This document shows, in pieces, positions 17,778 through 27,070 of a stretch of 64,000 nucleotides of DNA (position 1 is its first letter; every line of letters starts with the position of its first letter). The notes under the pieces were generated by a model. The model was given only the letters and a program-made list of their open reading frames with translations. It searched no databases and was not told the DNA's origin. The stretch is from SAR86 cluster bacterium AG-422-O05 (GTDB lineage: Bacteria > Pseudomonadota > Gammaproteobacteria > Magnimaribacterales > D2472), in the NCBI GenBank assembly GCA_003213495.1, contig QCMW01000001.1, forward strand, positions 310,001 through 374,000, read 5' to 3'. The translations under genes and the position numbers were made by a program.

Positions 17778-19163
17778 ATGAATTATTTTTATTTCTTCTT
17801 TTTCTTAACCCTTGCCGTTTTAATCTTAATAAAACCATTTGTAAGTTATATTTCAGACTGGGTAATGCGATCTGAGAAATTAACTAAAACTGGTTCATTT
17901 ACTGTTTTGGTAGGTGCGATATGTTTGTTTGTAAGTTTAGGTAATGAATTTTGGTATGAGCGAGTTTGGTTAATTACTACTTTTTCTCTAGGAATAATAC
18001 TTTCTATAAGGGGCTTGGTAGTGATTTTTTTCTTTGAAAAAATTAAAAATATATTACCTATCTATTTGAAAAACTATTTCAAGTTTTCTATTCCAATATC
18101 CTTAGCTCTAATTTGTTTATCTTTATTTGTAGTATCAACTGATTATATTGGTCCACAAAAAGATATTAGTTCTTGTGAATCTGATAACAACATAGATGTT
18201 ATATGTAATTTTTCTAATCCTGAGGACATTGTCATAACACCTGATAATGAATTTCTTCTAATGTCAGAGTTTGGAGGAATTGAACCTTACGAAGATCAAA
18301 AATCTGGTTATTTTGCGCTTCTAAATCTAAAAACAGGGCAGAAAATTGTCCCAAAAATAACTCTTAGTGAAAATTCATGGGGAGATCCAAGTTGCTCTAG
18401 AAACAGTGATGAAAAATATGGCCCGCATGGAATAGATTTAATTAAACTTGATAATGGTTCATTTAAACTTGGTGTTGTTAGTCATTTTCCTGATGAAACA
18501 ATAGAGATGTTCGAATTAGTTAAAAGCGGTGGGTCTTGGAATTTAATTTGGCGAGGATGTATTGATGTTCCTTTCAAGTTTTATTTTAATGACATTAGTC
18601 TTAAAAAAGATGGCAGTTTCTATGCCTCTCACATGTATAAAAGAGATATCACACTTAATGAATGGCTTTTAACCTCGCTTTTAAAAAATAATTCTGGATA
18701 CATAGTTAAATGGAAAGATAATTCATTTAAAAAAATTCCATATACTGAAGGAAGTGGTCCGAATGGAATAGCTTATGATGAAGAAGATAAAATGCTATAT
18801 GTAAATTACAATCAAGGAGATAAGATTGTAAGTTTTAATATGGGTACTAATGAAGGGACTTCTTATAGCAAAATTAATAGTACATTTATTGAGGCTCCCG
18901 ATAACCCATATATACATCAAAATAATATCTGGGTTACATCATTAGACTTTCAACCAAATGATTTTGGCGAGTGTGAATTTAAGGAAAGTTGCTCATTGCC
19001 ATTTTCTATTTATCAACTGGATAAAAAAAGTTTAAAAATTATAAATAAATACTCATTTAACAAAACAGTTTTTGGTCTACCAACTGTTGCCGTCCCTTTT
19101 GAAAATAAAATATATATGGGCTCATTTCACTCTGACAGATTAGGCGTCTTTGAGGTTGATTAA
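17778..19163 (+). CDS. Membrane protein with N-terminal TM helices and SMP-30/paraoxonase-like propeller domain
   Basis: About the first 125 residues contain four hydrophobic helices (roughly 3-22, 40-60, 65-88, 103-122). The remaining 330 residues look like a six-bladed propeller. Segments such as EDIVITPDNEFLLMSEF, GPHGIDLIKL, FNDISLKKDGSFYASHMY, GPNGIAYDEEDKMLYVN and FGLPTVAVPF follow the PON/gluconolactonase-like repeat pattern, with Asn/Asp positions able to bind calcium. This suggests a periplasm-facing arylesterase/lactonase-like domain tethered to the inner membrane. The assignment is from pattern only. Confidence 0.65.
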   Translation: MNYFYFFFFLTLAVLILIKPFVSYISDWVMRSEKLTKTGSFTVLVGAICLFVSLGNEFWYERVWLITTFSLGIILSIRGLVVIFFFEKIKNILPIYLKNYFKFSIPISLALICLSLFVVSTDYIGPQKDISSCESDNNIDVICNFSNPEDIVITPDNEFLLMSEFGGIEPYEDQKSGYFALLNLKTGQKIVPKITLSENSWGDPSCSRNSDEKYGPHGIDLIKLDNGSFKLGVVSHFPDETIEMFELVKSGGSWNLIWRGCIDVPFKFYFNDISLKKDGSFYASHMYKRDITLNEWLLTSLLKNNSGYIVKWKDNSFKKIPYTEGSGPNGIAYDEEDKMLYVNYNQGDKIVSFNMGTNEGTSYSKINSTFIEAPDNPYIHQNNIWVTSLDFQPNDFGECEFKESCSLPFSIYQLDKKSLKIINKYSFNKTVFGLPTVAVPFENKIYMGSFHSDRLGVFEVD

Positions 19164-19165
19164 AA

Positions 19166-20005
19166 ATGATGGCTAATGAATTTAGCTTAGACTCAATTAA
19201 AATAACAATACCAAAAAGGTCTAAAAACTCGCATAAGGGAGACTTTGGCAGAGCACTTATTCTGGCTGGTTCAGAAGGTATGGGGGGAGCAGCAATCTTA
19301 TCATCTGAAGCATGTTTATTTTCTGGAGCTGGTTTAGTATCCATGTATACTCATCCCTCAAACGTTGAAGCAAGCCTCATCAGAAATCCAGAAATAATGG
19401 CTCTAGGAATTAAAAAAGACTTTGAGATACCAAAAAATATTGACGTCCTTTTGTGCGGGCCCGGTCTAAGAAATAATGAATGGTCTGCAAATATTGTTAA
19501 AAAAGCTTTTGCTACCAAAAAATTAAAAATACTTATTTTTGATGCTGGTGCTTTTTATTTTTTACATGATTTATCTTCTAAATTTAGTTGCCATAATGCA
19601 CAAATAATCTTAACGCCTCATCCAGGTGAGGCCGGTAAATTATTAGGTATTTCAAATGACGACGTGCAAAAAAATCGAGAAGATTCTGCTAAAGAACTTT
19701 CAAAAAAATATAATGCTAATGTAATATTAAAAGGAAAGGATACTATTGTTTGTTTAAAAGATAGCAATGATGTTTATGTTTGTTCAGATGGAGGTCCAGA
19801 ACTTTCTTCAGGCGGGACTGGAGATGTCTTGGCTGGTGTGATTGCCGGACTAACATCTCAAAAATTATCTATTTCTGATGCATGTATGCTATCTGTGGCA
19901 GTTCATGCTAGAGCCGGAGAAGCGTTTAAAAAAGATATTGGTGAAATTGGATTAAATGCTGGATCTTTAAGCCCTATCATCAGAAACTTACTTAACAAAT
20001 TATGA
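19166..20005 (+). CDS. nnrD: ADP/ATP-dependent (S)-NAD(P)H-hydrate dehydratase, stand-alone
   Basis: Repairs hydrated NAD(P)H. The ribokinase-like domain has HKGDFGRALILAGSEGMGGA near residue 22, TPHPGEAGKLL and the anion-hole motif SGGTGDVLAGVIAGL near 212. In E. coli this activity is the C-terminal half of a fused protein with the NnrE epimerase. Here the 279-residue product is the dehydratase only, and no epimerase domain lies in the window. Two consecutive ATG codons allow a start at 19166 or 19169. It overlaps tsaE, as in the yjeF-yjeE-amiB arrangement. Confidence 0.92.
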   Translation: MMANEFSLDSIKITIPKRSKNSHKGDFGRALILAGSEGMGGAAILSSEACLFSGAGLVSMYTHPSNVEASLIRNPEIMALGIKKDFEIPKNIDVLLCGPGLRNNEWSANIVKKAFATKKLKILIFDAGAFYFLHDLSSKFSCHNAQIILTPHPGEAGKLLGISNDDVQKNREDSAKELSKKYNANVILKGKDTIVCLKDSNDVYVCSDGGPELSSGGTGDVLAGVIAGLTSQKLSISDACMLSVAVHARAGEAFKKDIGEIGLNAGSLSPIIRNLLNKL

Positions 20006-20457
20006 AAAAAATTTATCTTGAAAACGATGACGCTACAAATAATATTGGCAAGTTGATATCGGAAGATATTTTAAACATCTCTAAAGATAATATTGAGATT
20101 CACCTTGAGGGTGATTTAGGCGCTGGAAAAACCTTTTTAACACGTTCTATTATTTCTCATGCAGGATGGTCTGGTTTAGTAAAAAGTCCAACCTATACTC
20201 TTTGCGAAGAATATGAATTAAATAAAATACTTTTCTTACATATTGATTTATATAGATCAGATGAATCAGAAGATCTAGATATCTTTAATTTAAATCGTGA
20301 AACAAAACTAAAAAAAATTATTATTATAGAATGGTCAGATAAGTTAAAAGAAAATAGATCATTTGATTTGAAAATTAAATTCGAACATATTAACAATCAA
20401 AGAGAAATTGAGATAATAGATAAAAATAACTTATTTTTAACATTAACAAAATCATAA
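20002..20457 (+). CDS. tsaE: tRNA threonylcarbamoyladenosine biosynthesis ATPase TsaE
   Basis: ATPase partner of TsaB-TsaD in making t6A37 on tRNAs. The Walker A LEGDLGAGKTFLTR is near residue 32, followed by VKSPTYTLCEEYE, the family signature, and HIDLYRSDESED. Length 151 is typical. It starts within the nnrD stop region and its last base is the first base of the amidase ATG, indicating tight coupling. Confidence 0.95.
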   Translation: MKKIYLENDDATNNIGKLISEDILNISKDNIEIHLEGDLGAGKTFLTRSIISHAGWSGLVKSPTYTLCEEYELNKILFLHIDLYRSDESEDLDIFNLNRETKLKKIIIIEWSDKLKENRSFDLKIKFEHINNQREIEIIDKNNLFLTLTKS

Positions 20458-21713
20458 TGAATAAACTATTTATTGGATGCCTTATTTTTTCATCTTTATT
20501 ACAGTCTAATGAAATAAGCTTCATTAAGGTGACTGAACCAAGTCAAAATACTATTGAAATATCATTTATCTTAGAAAATGTTGCATTCATAAAATCATAT
20601 TCCCTAGAAAGTCCCTCGAGAATTGTTTTAGACGTATTTGATTCAAAACTTAAATCAGATATTGATGAGGTTTATAACTATCCTGTAAAAAAAATACGGG
20701 GGTCTACAGATAAGAATATTACCAGAATAGTAATTGATTTATATGAATACGTGTATTGGAAAAAGCCCATTCAAACCAAAACTGATAATGGGGTTTTATT
20801 GAGTCTAGAAATAACAAAAACGAAAAAATTAAAGGCAAATATGAGAGATATCATTGTCGCTATTGATGCAGGTCATGGTGGCAAATATCCCGGCGCTGTA
20901 GGCACAAATAACATTTTGGAAAAAGACGTGACCTTATTGATTGCCAAACAGCTTGAAAGGACTTTGAAAGATACTGAAGGGTTTAGTCCATTAATGATAA
21001 GAGCTGGAGATGAAACAGTAAGTTTGAACGATAGATACCAAATAGCAAGAAGAAATGCAGCAGACATTTTTATATCAATTCATGCAGATGGATTTAGATT
21101 GTCGTCTGTCAAAGGTGCGTCTGTTTTTATTTGGTCTGAAGAAGCTTCAAGTACAGTCGCAAGAAATCTATCAGATGCTAAAAGAAAAAGAATACAAGCC
21201 GATATTAAAAATTTAAAAATTTATGACTTTGATGAAGATACTGCGAGAGAAATGTATCCTGAAATCTATCAAGCTAAAATTCAAGAAAGCAAGTTACTGG
21301 GAACAAAAGTCTTAGATCAGCTTAAAAAAGACCCAGCGACTAAAATTCATAAAAAAAATGTCGAATATGCAGATTTTAGAGTTTTAAAATCAATTGATAT
21401 CCCATCTATTCTCGTGGAGTCAGGTTTTCTAACAAATCCTGAAGATGCTGAAAGACTTAAGACAATGGAAGGAAGAAGAATGATAGCTAGGTCTATTTTT
21501 GTAGGTATATTTAATTACTTTGTTGAAAAACCAATTCCAAACACTGTGATAAGAAATGATTCTGAATATCTAACTTATGAAATACAAAATGGTGATACGT
21601 TATTAGAAATAGCTATTAGATTTGGTGTAACTATAGATTCCATAGTATCTGCAAATGACATAAAAAATAATTCAATTTTTAAGGGTCAAAAAATCTTAAT
21701 CAAGATGAGTTAA
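20457..21713 (+). CDS. N-acetylmuramoyl-L-alanine amidase with AMIN and LysM domains (AmiB/AmiC-type)
   Basis: Secreted zinc amidase that removes stem peptides from murein, acting in cell separation. A short signal peptide is followed by an AMIN domain (about residues 20-125), which targets septal peptidoglycan. The Amidase_3 domain has the metal ligands in DAGHGGKYPGA, SIHADGF and the catalytic Glu in VESGFLTN. A C-terminal LysM domain (about 370-418) begins YEIQNGDTLLEIAIRFGV. The position after tsaE matches amiB in Enterobacteria, and a C-terminal LysM is typical of many AmiB proteins. Confidence 0.94.
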   Translation: MNKLFIGCLIFSSLLQSNEISFIKVTEPSQNTIEISFILENVAFIKSYSLESPSRIVLDVFDSKLKSDIDEVYNYPVKKIRGSTDKNITRIVIDLYEYVYWKKPIQTKTDNGVLLSLEITKTKKLKANMRDIIVAIDAGHGGKYPGAVGTNNILEKDVTLLIAKQLERTLKDTEGFSPLMIRAGDETVSLNDRYQIARRNAADIFISIHADGFRLSSVKGASVFIWSEEASSTVARNLSDAKRKRIQADIKNLKIYDFDEDTAREMYPEIYQAKIQESKLLGTKVLDQLKKDPATKIHKKNVEYADFRVLKSIDIPSILVESGFLTNPEDAERLKTMEGRRMIARSIFVGIFNYFVEKPIPNTVIRNDSEYLTYEIQNGDTLLEIAIRFGVTIDSIVSANDIKNNSIFKGQKILIKMS

Positions 21714-21720
21714 ATAATTT

Positions 21721-23709
21721 CTACGACATATCATAGGGATCAATATCAAAACTCCACTTAGTCTTTTTAATCTCAGGCCAATTTTCAAGATCTTTTATCA
21801 AAGACTTTAAAACTCTATTTAGATAGGATCTCGAGGATGCTTTAATAATTAAGTGATGTCTGACATTCCCTTTTATCATTGAAGGTATGGAAGGAAGTGG
21901 TCCTATTAAACTTATGCCTTTCTTTTTTGCAAGAAAAAGACTTACCTTCTGTAAAAGATCAATACTGCCTTTTGATTTAGGCGAAGATGTTCTTAATATA
22001 CAAACATGTGAGTACGGAGGTAAGTCTAGATTTTTATTGTTTTGTAAGCATTGATCAGCAAATTTTTGATAATTACCAGTTTTTATTTGCTTTAAGTTAA
22101 TATCATCTGGATATCTAGTTTGAATTATTACTTTTGCAAGATTGTTATTTCTTCCGGCTCTCCCTGATACCTGAATTAACTGTTGTGAGATTTTCTCAAG
22201 GGCGTTAATTTCTGGGCTAATTAAGCCACTATCTGCATTTAAGATCACACAAAGAGTAACCTTTGGGAAATCATGACCTTTTGAGAGCATTTGTGTCCCT
22301 ACTAATATTGCTGCATCATTGCTGTGCACTTTTTCATAAATAGATTCAATAGCTCCTTTAAGTCTGGTTGAATCATAATCAAATCTTATAATAGGTATTT
22401 TTTTAAAGGCATTCTCAAGCACTTCTTCCACCCTTTCAGTTCCATATCCCTGAAGATTTATTTCTTTTGAGTAACAGTCTGGACACTCATCGTTAACTCC
22501 ATAAATAGATTCGCATTTATGACAAATTAGTCTGTTTTTAGACTTATGAAATACCAAATTTGATTCACATGAATTACATTTTGCGACCCAGCCACAAGCA
22601 TCACATTCATACAAAGGTGCAAAACCTCTTCTATTAATAAAGATGAGTGCTTGTTCACCTTTTGCTATAGTTGATTGAATAATGCCCATTGTTTGCATTG
22701 CAATACCACCTATCAATGGCGAGTTAGATATGTCAAGAGGTATTAATTTAGGTGGTTTTTTTCCATCTATTCTGTTCAGAAGATTGACTTGTTTAAATTT
22801 TTTTTCTTTAACCAGCTTTAAAGTTTGTAATGAGGGTGTAGCTGATCCCAAATAAATTGGTATATTTTCTAATTGTGCTCTCTTTATTGCCAAATCTCTT
22901 CCAGAAAATTTAAACCCTTCAGATTGTTTGTATGACTGGTCATGCTCTTCGTCAATTATTATCGCGCCAATATTTTTAAGCGGCATCATCACAGCCGATC
23001 TTGTGCCAATAACAATCTTTAGGCCGCCCAATCTTGATTTTAGCCATATTTTAAGTCTTTGATTTGGAGTCAATTTTGAATGGTAAGCCCCTATCTCGCC
23101 ATCAAATCTTTTTTTAAATCTATCCAGCATTTGAGGAACAAGATTAATCTCAGGCACTAATATCAAAACAGATTTTTTTTCTTGAACCAATTTCTCTACA
23201 AGCCTTAAATATATCTCTGTCTTGCCTGATCCAGTTACTCCGTAAATTAAAGTTGGATTGAATTCTTCTATTTTTTTAAGCTTTTTTAAGGCTATTTCTT
23301 GTTCACTTGTTAAATCAAAATTTTTATCTGTAGAGTTAATTTTATAATTAGATGATTCATCAATATTAATGATTGATTTATTTGTTTGCTTTCTAAGTAT
23401 TGAAGGTAAAAATGATAAAAATACTTCACCAATTGGATGGTGATAATATTCTGATGCCCACAATAAAGTATTAAATAAAGGCTTTTTAAAACAAATATAT
23501 TGATCATCAACAGAAATAATTTCTTTGATGGCACTTGTTTTAACAATAGATGTTGAGATTGAAGAAACTTTTATTACAATACCTATAAGAGTTTTTCTAC
23601 CAAAAGGTACTGTTACTCTTGTACCCTTTTTAATTTTACTAATTGATTTGTATGTAAAACACCGTCTAACAGGAATATCTACTGCAACATCATAATAAAA
23701 AATATTCAT
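21721..23709 (-). CDS. priA: Primosomal protein N' (replication restart helicase PriA)
   Basis: SF2 3'-5' DNA helicase that reloads the replisome at stalled forks. The N-terminal DNA-binding domain (about 1-110) is followed by Walker A YGVTGSGKTE near residue 155 and the DEEHD box near 247. A zinc-binding insertion contains eight cysteines arranged as CxxC pairs between about 365 and 415, and VSGRAGR is helicase motif VI. At 662 residues it is shorter than E. coli PriA (732) but no core element is missing. It is convergent with the amidase gene (7-base gap). Confidence 0.95.
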   Translation of the reverse strand: MNIFYYDVAVDIPVRRCFTYKSISKIKKGTRVTVPFGRKTLIGIVIKVSSISTSIVKTSAIKEIISVDDQYICFKKPLFNTLLWASEYYHHPIGEVFLSFLPSILRKQTNKSIINIDESSNYKINSTDKNFDLTSEQEIALKKLKKIEEFNPTLIYGVTGSGKTEIYLRLVEKLVQEKKSVLILVPEINLVPQMLDRFKKRFDGEIGAYHSKLTPNQRLKIWLKSRLGGLKIVIGTRSAVMMPLKNIGAIIIDEEHDQSYKQSEGFKFSGRDLAIKRAQLENIPIYLGSATPSLQTLKLVKEKKFKQVNLLNRIDGKKPPKLIPLDISNSPLIGGIAMQTMGIIQSTIAKGEQALIFINRRGFAPLYECDACGWVAKCNSCESNLVFHKSKNRLICHKCESIYGVNDECPDCYSKEINLQGYGTERVEEVLENAFKKIPIIRFDYDSTRLKGAIESIYEKVHSNDAAILVGTQMLSKGHDFPKVTLCVILNADSGLISPEINALEKISQQLIQVSGRAGRNNNLAKVIIQTRYPDDINLKQIKTGNYQKFADQCLQNNKNLDLPPYSHVCILRTSSPKSKGSIDLLQKVSLFLAKKKGISLIGPLPSIPSMIKGNVRHHLIIKASSRSYLNRVLKSLIKDLENWPEIKKTKWSFDIDPYDMS

Positions 23710-23767
23710 TTTTTAATTGTAAAGGGATTATTTTTTGATATAGTTCTCATCCTAATTGTATTTTATT

Positions 23768-24013
23768 ATGAAAAAAGATATACATCCTGAATACCGAGAA
23801 GTTCTATTCCATGATATCAGTGTGGATGAATATTTTGTAATTCCGTCAACCTTAAAAACTGATAAAACAAAAGAGTATGAAGGCAAAACTTATCCATATT
23901 ACACTGTTGAAGTATCTTCAGCTTCGCATCCTTTTTATACTGGTAAACAGAAAATTATCGATTCTGGCGGACGAGTTCAGAAGTTTGAAGAAAGATTTGG
24001 TAAAAAAAAATAG
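23768..24013 (+). CDS. rpmE2: 50S ribosomal protein L31, type B (zinc-independent)
   Basis: The 81-residue protein starts [16 protein letters not shown] and has the type B insertion ([19 protein letters not shown]) and [13 protein letters not shown]. It has no cysteine, so it lacks the zinc-binding CxxC of type A L31. The track begins at a TTG at 23756, but the ATG at 23768 gives the family N-terminus exactly. A TATAGT hexamer at 23739-23744 could be the -10 element; there is no clear Shine-Dalgarno sequence. It converges on dut with a 5-base gap. Confidence 0.95.
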   Translation: MKKDIHPEYREVLFHDISVDEYFVIPSTLKTDKTKEYEGKTYPYYTVEVSSASHPFYTGKQKIIDSGGRVQKFEERFGKKK

Positions 24014-24018
24014 CTTTT

Positions 24019-24474
24019 TCAATTTAAGCCTGAACTCCCAAAACCCTTTGTTCCTCTTGCAGTCTGTGTGAATTCTTCTACGATTTCAAAATTTGCTTGC
24101 ATTACAGGCACTATAATCATTTGAGCAATTCTGTCTCCTGGATGGATCTCAAAATCAATTTCAGACCTATTCCAAGCCGGTACCATTAATTCACCTTGAT
24201 AATCTGAATCTATAAGGCCAACAAGGTTGCCTAAGACAATACCATGCTTCGAGCCCAACCCAGATCTTGGAACAACAAGCGCGGCTAAATTTTCATCATC
24301 CAAGTGCATGGCAAATCCCATAGGAATCATATTTGTTGTTCCAGGCTTTAAAACTAATTTATTGTCTAAACATGCACGAAGATCGAGTCCAGCTGAACCT
24401 TTTGTTTCATATTTTGGTAAAGGAATTTTGCTTCCAATCAGCGAATTAATTATTTTTAATTTTATATTTATCAA
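24019..24474 (-). CDS. dut: Deoxyuridine 5'-triphosphate nucleotidohydrolase
   Basis: Trimeric dUTPase that makes dUMP and keeps uracil out of DNA. The five motifs are in order: [46 protein letters not shown] and the C-terminal [10 protein letters not shown] that closes over the substrate. Length 151 is standard. E. coli dut lies in the same region as rpmB; here dut is divergent from rpmB. Confidence 0.97.
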   Translation of the reverse strand: MINIKLKIINSLIGSKIPLPKYETKGSAGLDLRACLDNKLVLKPGTTNMIPMGFAMHLDDENLAALVVPRSGLGSKHGIVLGNLVGLIDSDYQGELMVPAWNRSEIDFEIHPGDRIAQMIIVPVMQANFEIVEEFTQTARGTKGFGSSGLN

Positions 24475-24590
24475 ATATTTTTCCTTAAGTCTTATATATG
24501 ATTTTAAACCATATATGGATAGATTAAGATTTTTTTGATAGCAAATAAGGATAATTGAAAATATTCTTTTATATATTATTAGTTATAGTA

Positions 24591-24617
24591 TTGATATGTT
24601 AGCTTCTGTTCTATAAA
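24591..24617 (+). promoter_or_regulatory. Candidate promoter of rpmB with very short leader
   Basis: TTGATA at 24591-24596 and TATAAA at 24612-24617, spaced 15 bases, lie just ahead of the rpmB ATG at 24629. Transcription would begin about 4-6 bases before the start codon. No Shine-Dalgarno sequence is visible. Confidence 0.4.
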
Positions 24618-24628
24618 ATCGCGTTTCT

Positions 24629-24865
24629 ATGAGTAAAAAATGTCAAGTAACTGGTAAAACTCCACAAACTGGGAATAATGTTTCTCATGCGAACAATCGT
24701 ACTAAAAGAAAATTTTTTCCAAATCTACATACGCATAAATTTTGGGTAGAATCTGAAAATAGATTCATTAGCTTAAAGGTATCAGCAAAAGGCATGAGAA
24801 TCATTGATAAAAAGGGTATAAGCCAGGTTCTGAAAGAAATCCGCGCGCGCGGCCAAAAAGTTTAA
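24629..24865 (+). CDS. rpmB: 50S ribosomal protein L28
   Basis: The 78-residue protein has the canonical start [21 protein letters not shown] and the [14 protein letters not shown] motif, and ends IRARGQKV. In most gammaproteobacteria rpmB is followed directly by rpmG (L33); here the next ORF is on the opposite strand 6 bases later, so L33 must be elsewhere or absent. The predicted promoter sits almost on the start codon. Confidence 0.97.
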   Translation: MSKKCQVTGKTPQTGNNVSHANNRTKRKFFPNLHTHKFWVESENRFISLKVSAKGMRIIDKKGISQVLKEIRARGQKV

Positions 24866-24871
24866 TTAGAT

Positions 24872-25867
24872 TTATTTATAGCCTACTTCTTGAGCAAGAA
24901 GCACAGCTTCTTTTTGCAATTCTCCTAATTTAGCAACATTTATATTATCTTCAATAAATGCACCCCAGTCTTTGATAGATTCATCTATAACAACATTCTC
25001 AACGACAGGATATTCTTTGTTTGCAGATGCATAAAAATTTTGTGCGTCTACAGAAGATAAATACTCTAATAACTTTACAGCATTTATTTTATTTCTTGAT
25101 GATTTAACAACTCCAGCACCAGAAATATTTACATGGACTCCTCTATCATTTTGATTAGCCCAAAAAATTTTAAGATTACTATAGTTTGGATCATCTAATA
25201 ATCGAGCAAGATAATAGGTGTTTACAATAGTGACTCCACATTGACCACTTGAAACTGCTTTTAGGGCATTGGTATCATTTGAGAAAACTTCAGTTGCTAA
25301 ATTAGAAACCCAACCAGAAACTACTTCCTTTGTTTTTTCAAAACCATATGCATCTATCATGCTTGCAATAAGTGATCTGTTGTACACTTTCTTTGATGTT
25401 CTCAGACATAATCTTCCTTTCCATTTAGGGTCAGCTAAGTCTTCATATGTAGAAAAGTCATCTTCTGAAAATTCATCACTCGAATAAACAATTGTCCTGG
25501 CTCTTTTAGAAAAACCAAACCAATTATTATTGGGATCTTTTAGGTAAGTAGGTATGTTGTTTGTAAGTATATCTGATTCAATCTCACTAAATATTCCTCT
25601 TTCATTGGCCTGCCAAAGGACGCCAGCATCAACAGTCATAAAAATATCAGCATTAGTATTTTCTCCTTCAATATCAATTCTTTCCATTAACTCTTGAGCG
25701 TTACCAGATAAAAGGTTTACTTTAATGCCAGTATTGGCATAAAAATCTTCTATTATTGGTTCTAATAACTGAGGTTGTCTTGATGTATAAATGTTCAGTT
25801 CGTTATCAGATTGATTTGAGCATGAAATTAATAGAAACACACTCAAAGCTACAAATATTCTTTTCAT
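24872..25867 (-). CDS. Ferric iron ABC transporter substrate-binding lipoprotein (FbpA/FutA-like)
   Basis: A signal sequence with lipobox LISC (Cys near residue 16) is followed by a type II periplasmic-binding fold: ELNIYTSRQPQLLEPI, the ferric-binding family N-terminus, and ADIFMTVDAG. The paired tyrosines in NTYYLARL near residue 220 match the Fe(III)-coordinating YY of FbpA/FutA. Length 331 is typical. No permease or ATPase gene is adjacent, so it either serves a transporter encoded elsewhere or acts alone. The gene stands between rpmB and ubiH. Confidence 0.9.
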   Translation of the reverse strand: MKRIFVALSVFLLISCSNQSDNELNIYTSRQPQLLEPIIEDFYANTGIKVNLLSGNAQELMERIDIEGENTNADIFMTVDAGVLWQANERGIFSEIESDILTNNIPTYLKDPNNNWFGFSKRARTIVYSSDEFSEDDFSTYEDLADPKWKGRLCLRTSKKVYNRSLIASMIDAYGFEKTKEVVSGWVSNLATEVFSNDTNALKAVSSGQCGVTIVNTYYLARLLDDPNYSNLKIFWANQNDRGVHVNISGAGVVKSSRNKINAVKLLEYLSSVDAQNFYASANKEYPVVENVVIDESIKDWGAFIEDNINVAKLGELQKEAVLLAQEVGYK

Positions 25868-25908
25868 TTTTTTTTCCTCATAAAGAATAAATTAAGTGTG
25901 CAAATTTA

Positions 25909-27066
25909 TTATATCTTATTTTTACCAGAAGCATGATTGATAAAAAATCTTTTTAGAAATGAGGTCTCATTTACGCTTGATAGGCCTATATTTCTTAACA
26001 ATCTCATATATAAGTTTTCTGATTTAAAAATTTCAACAAATATTTGCATTGACCTGAGCATTAATTCATTAAAAGTTTTTCGCCTTACTTCATATCTTTT
26101 CAACACTTTTTTATGATTAACATTTGCTGTCCGTTCATATTCAGCAATTATTTCCTCACAAAAAGCGTCTGCATCTGCAAAGCCAAGATTTATGCCCTGT
26201 CCAGCAAGAGGATGAATAGAATGAGCTGCGTCTCCAATTAAAACCTTTCTTCCAGCAACATAGTTTTTAAAAGAGTGACTTGAAAGCTTAAAGCTAAGTA
26301 CTTCTGAGTGAATAGTTATTTTTGTTCCAAGTTTTTTTTCAAAATATCCTAAATAGTCTTTTAAAAATTGATTTGCTTCGTATTTATCTAAGATCTCATC
26401 ATCGATCGACCATACAATTGTATGCGTAGGTCCATTTTTTTCAGCCGGACAAGGCATAATTGCAAAGATTCCTTTATCTGAAAATATTTGAATAGCTGTG
26501 TGATTATCTTCAAGTTTTGCATTTGCAGTGAATGTTATTGCAGTTTGGTCGTAATTTTGTTTTATCTCATCTAATTTAGCTATTTTTGCAACATTTGAGT
26601 TTCTCCCATCACATCCAGCAACAACCATAGCATTAAGAAGCTTATTATTTGATAACAACACCTCACAAAAATTTTCGCTATCGTTTTCTTTTATATCTTT
26701 TATATAAGTTTCATATACTGTTCTTTCGTTTTCTATTTCTTGCAATTTTTTTTGTAAATCATTGAAAAAGACTACGTAAGATAAAGCATCTTCTTGAATT
26801 TGGTCGGATGAAAAATTAATTTTTCCACTACCTTCTCCATCAAAAACTCTCATTTTTTTTATTTCAGCATATTTAATTTTTATATCTAGCTCGTCTAAAA
26901 GCTTTTTTGAAAATGAATTTAATGTGAGAGTTCTTATATTATGTTTATATTCGATATTTCTTAGCTCTTTCTCTACTACAATCGATTGAATGGAATTAAG
27001 TTTTAATCTAGAAGATATATAGTTTCCTATAATTCCTCCTCCAGAAATTACAACAACGGGATCCAC
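25909..27066 (-). CDS. ubiH: FAD-dependent ubiquinone-biosynthesis hydroxylase (UbiH/UbiF/Coq6 family), GTG start
   Basis: Class A flavin monooxygenase that hydroxylates the ubiquinone ring. The FAD Rossmann motif VISGGGIIGNY is at residues 5-15, the DG motif is in AGCDGRNSNVA, and the ribityl-binding motif GDAAHSIHPLAGQGINLG is near 273. The GTG at 27066 is the only start that keeps the Rossmann motif at the N-terminus. Position after pepP matches ubiH in E. coli. The exact ring position (UbiH, UbiF or UbiI) cannot be settled by sequence reading, so the symbol rests on synteny. Confidence 0.85.
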   Translation of the reverse strand: MDPVVVISGGGIIGNYISSRLKLNSIQSIVVEKELRNIEYKHNIRTLTLNSFSKKLLDELDIKIKYAEIKKMRVFDGEGSGKINFSSDQIQEDALSYVVFFNDLQKKLQEIENERTVYETYIKDIKENDSENFCEVLLSNNKLLNAMVVAGCDGRNSNVAKIAKLDEIKQNYDQTAITFTANAKLEDNHTAIQIFSDKGIFAIMPCPAEKNGPTHTIVWSIDDEILDKYEANQFLKDYLGYFEKKLGTKITIHSEVLSFKLSSHSFKNYVAGRKVLIGDAAHSIHPLAGQGINLGFADADAFCEEIIAEYERTANVNHKKVLKRYEVRRKTFNELMLRSMQIFVEIFKSENLYMRLLRNIGLSSVNETSFLKRFFINHASGKNKI

Positions 27067-27070
27067 AACT

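Noticed and set aside
24494-24516. ATATATG/CATATAT hairpin between dut and rpmB
   Set aside because: All-AT arms of seven bases are expected by chance in sequence of this composition, and no T-tract follows.
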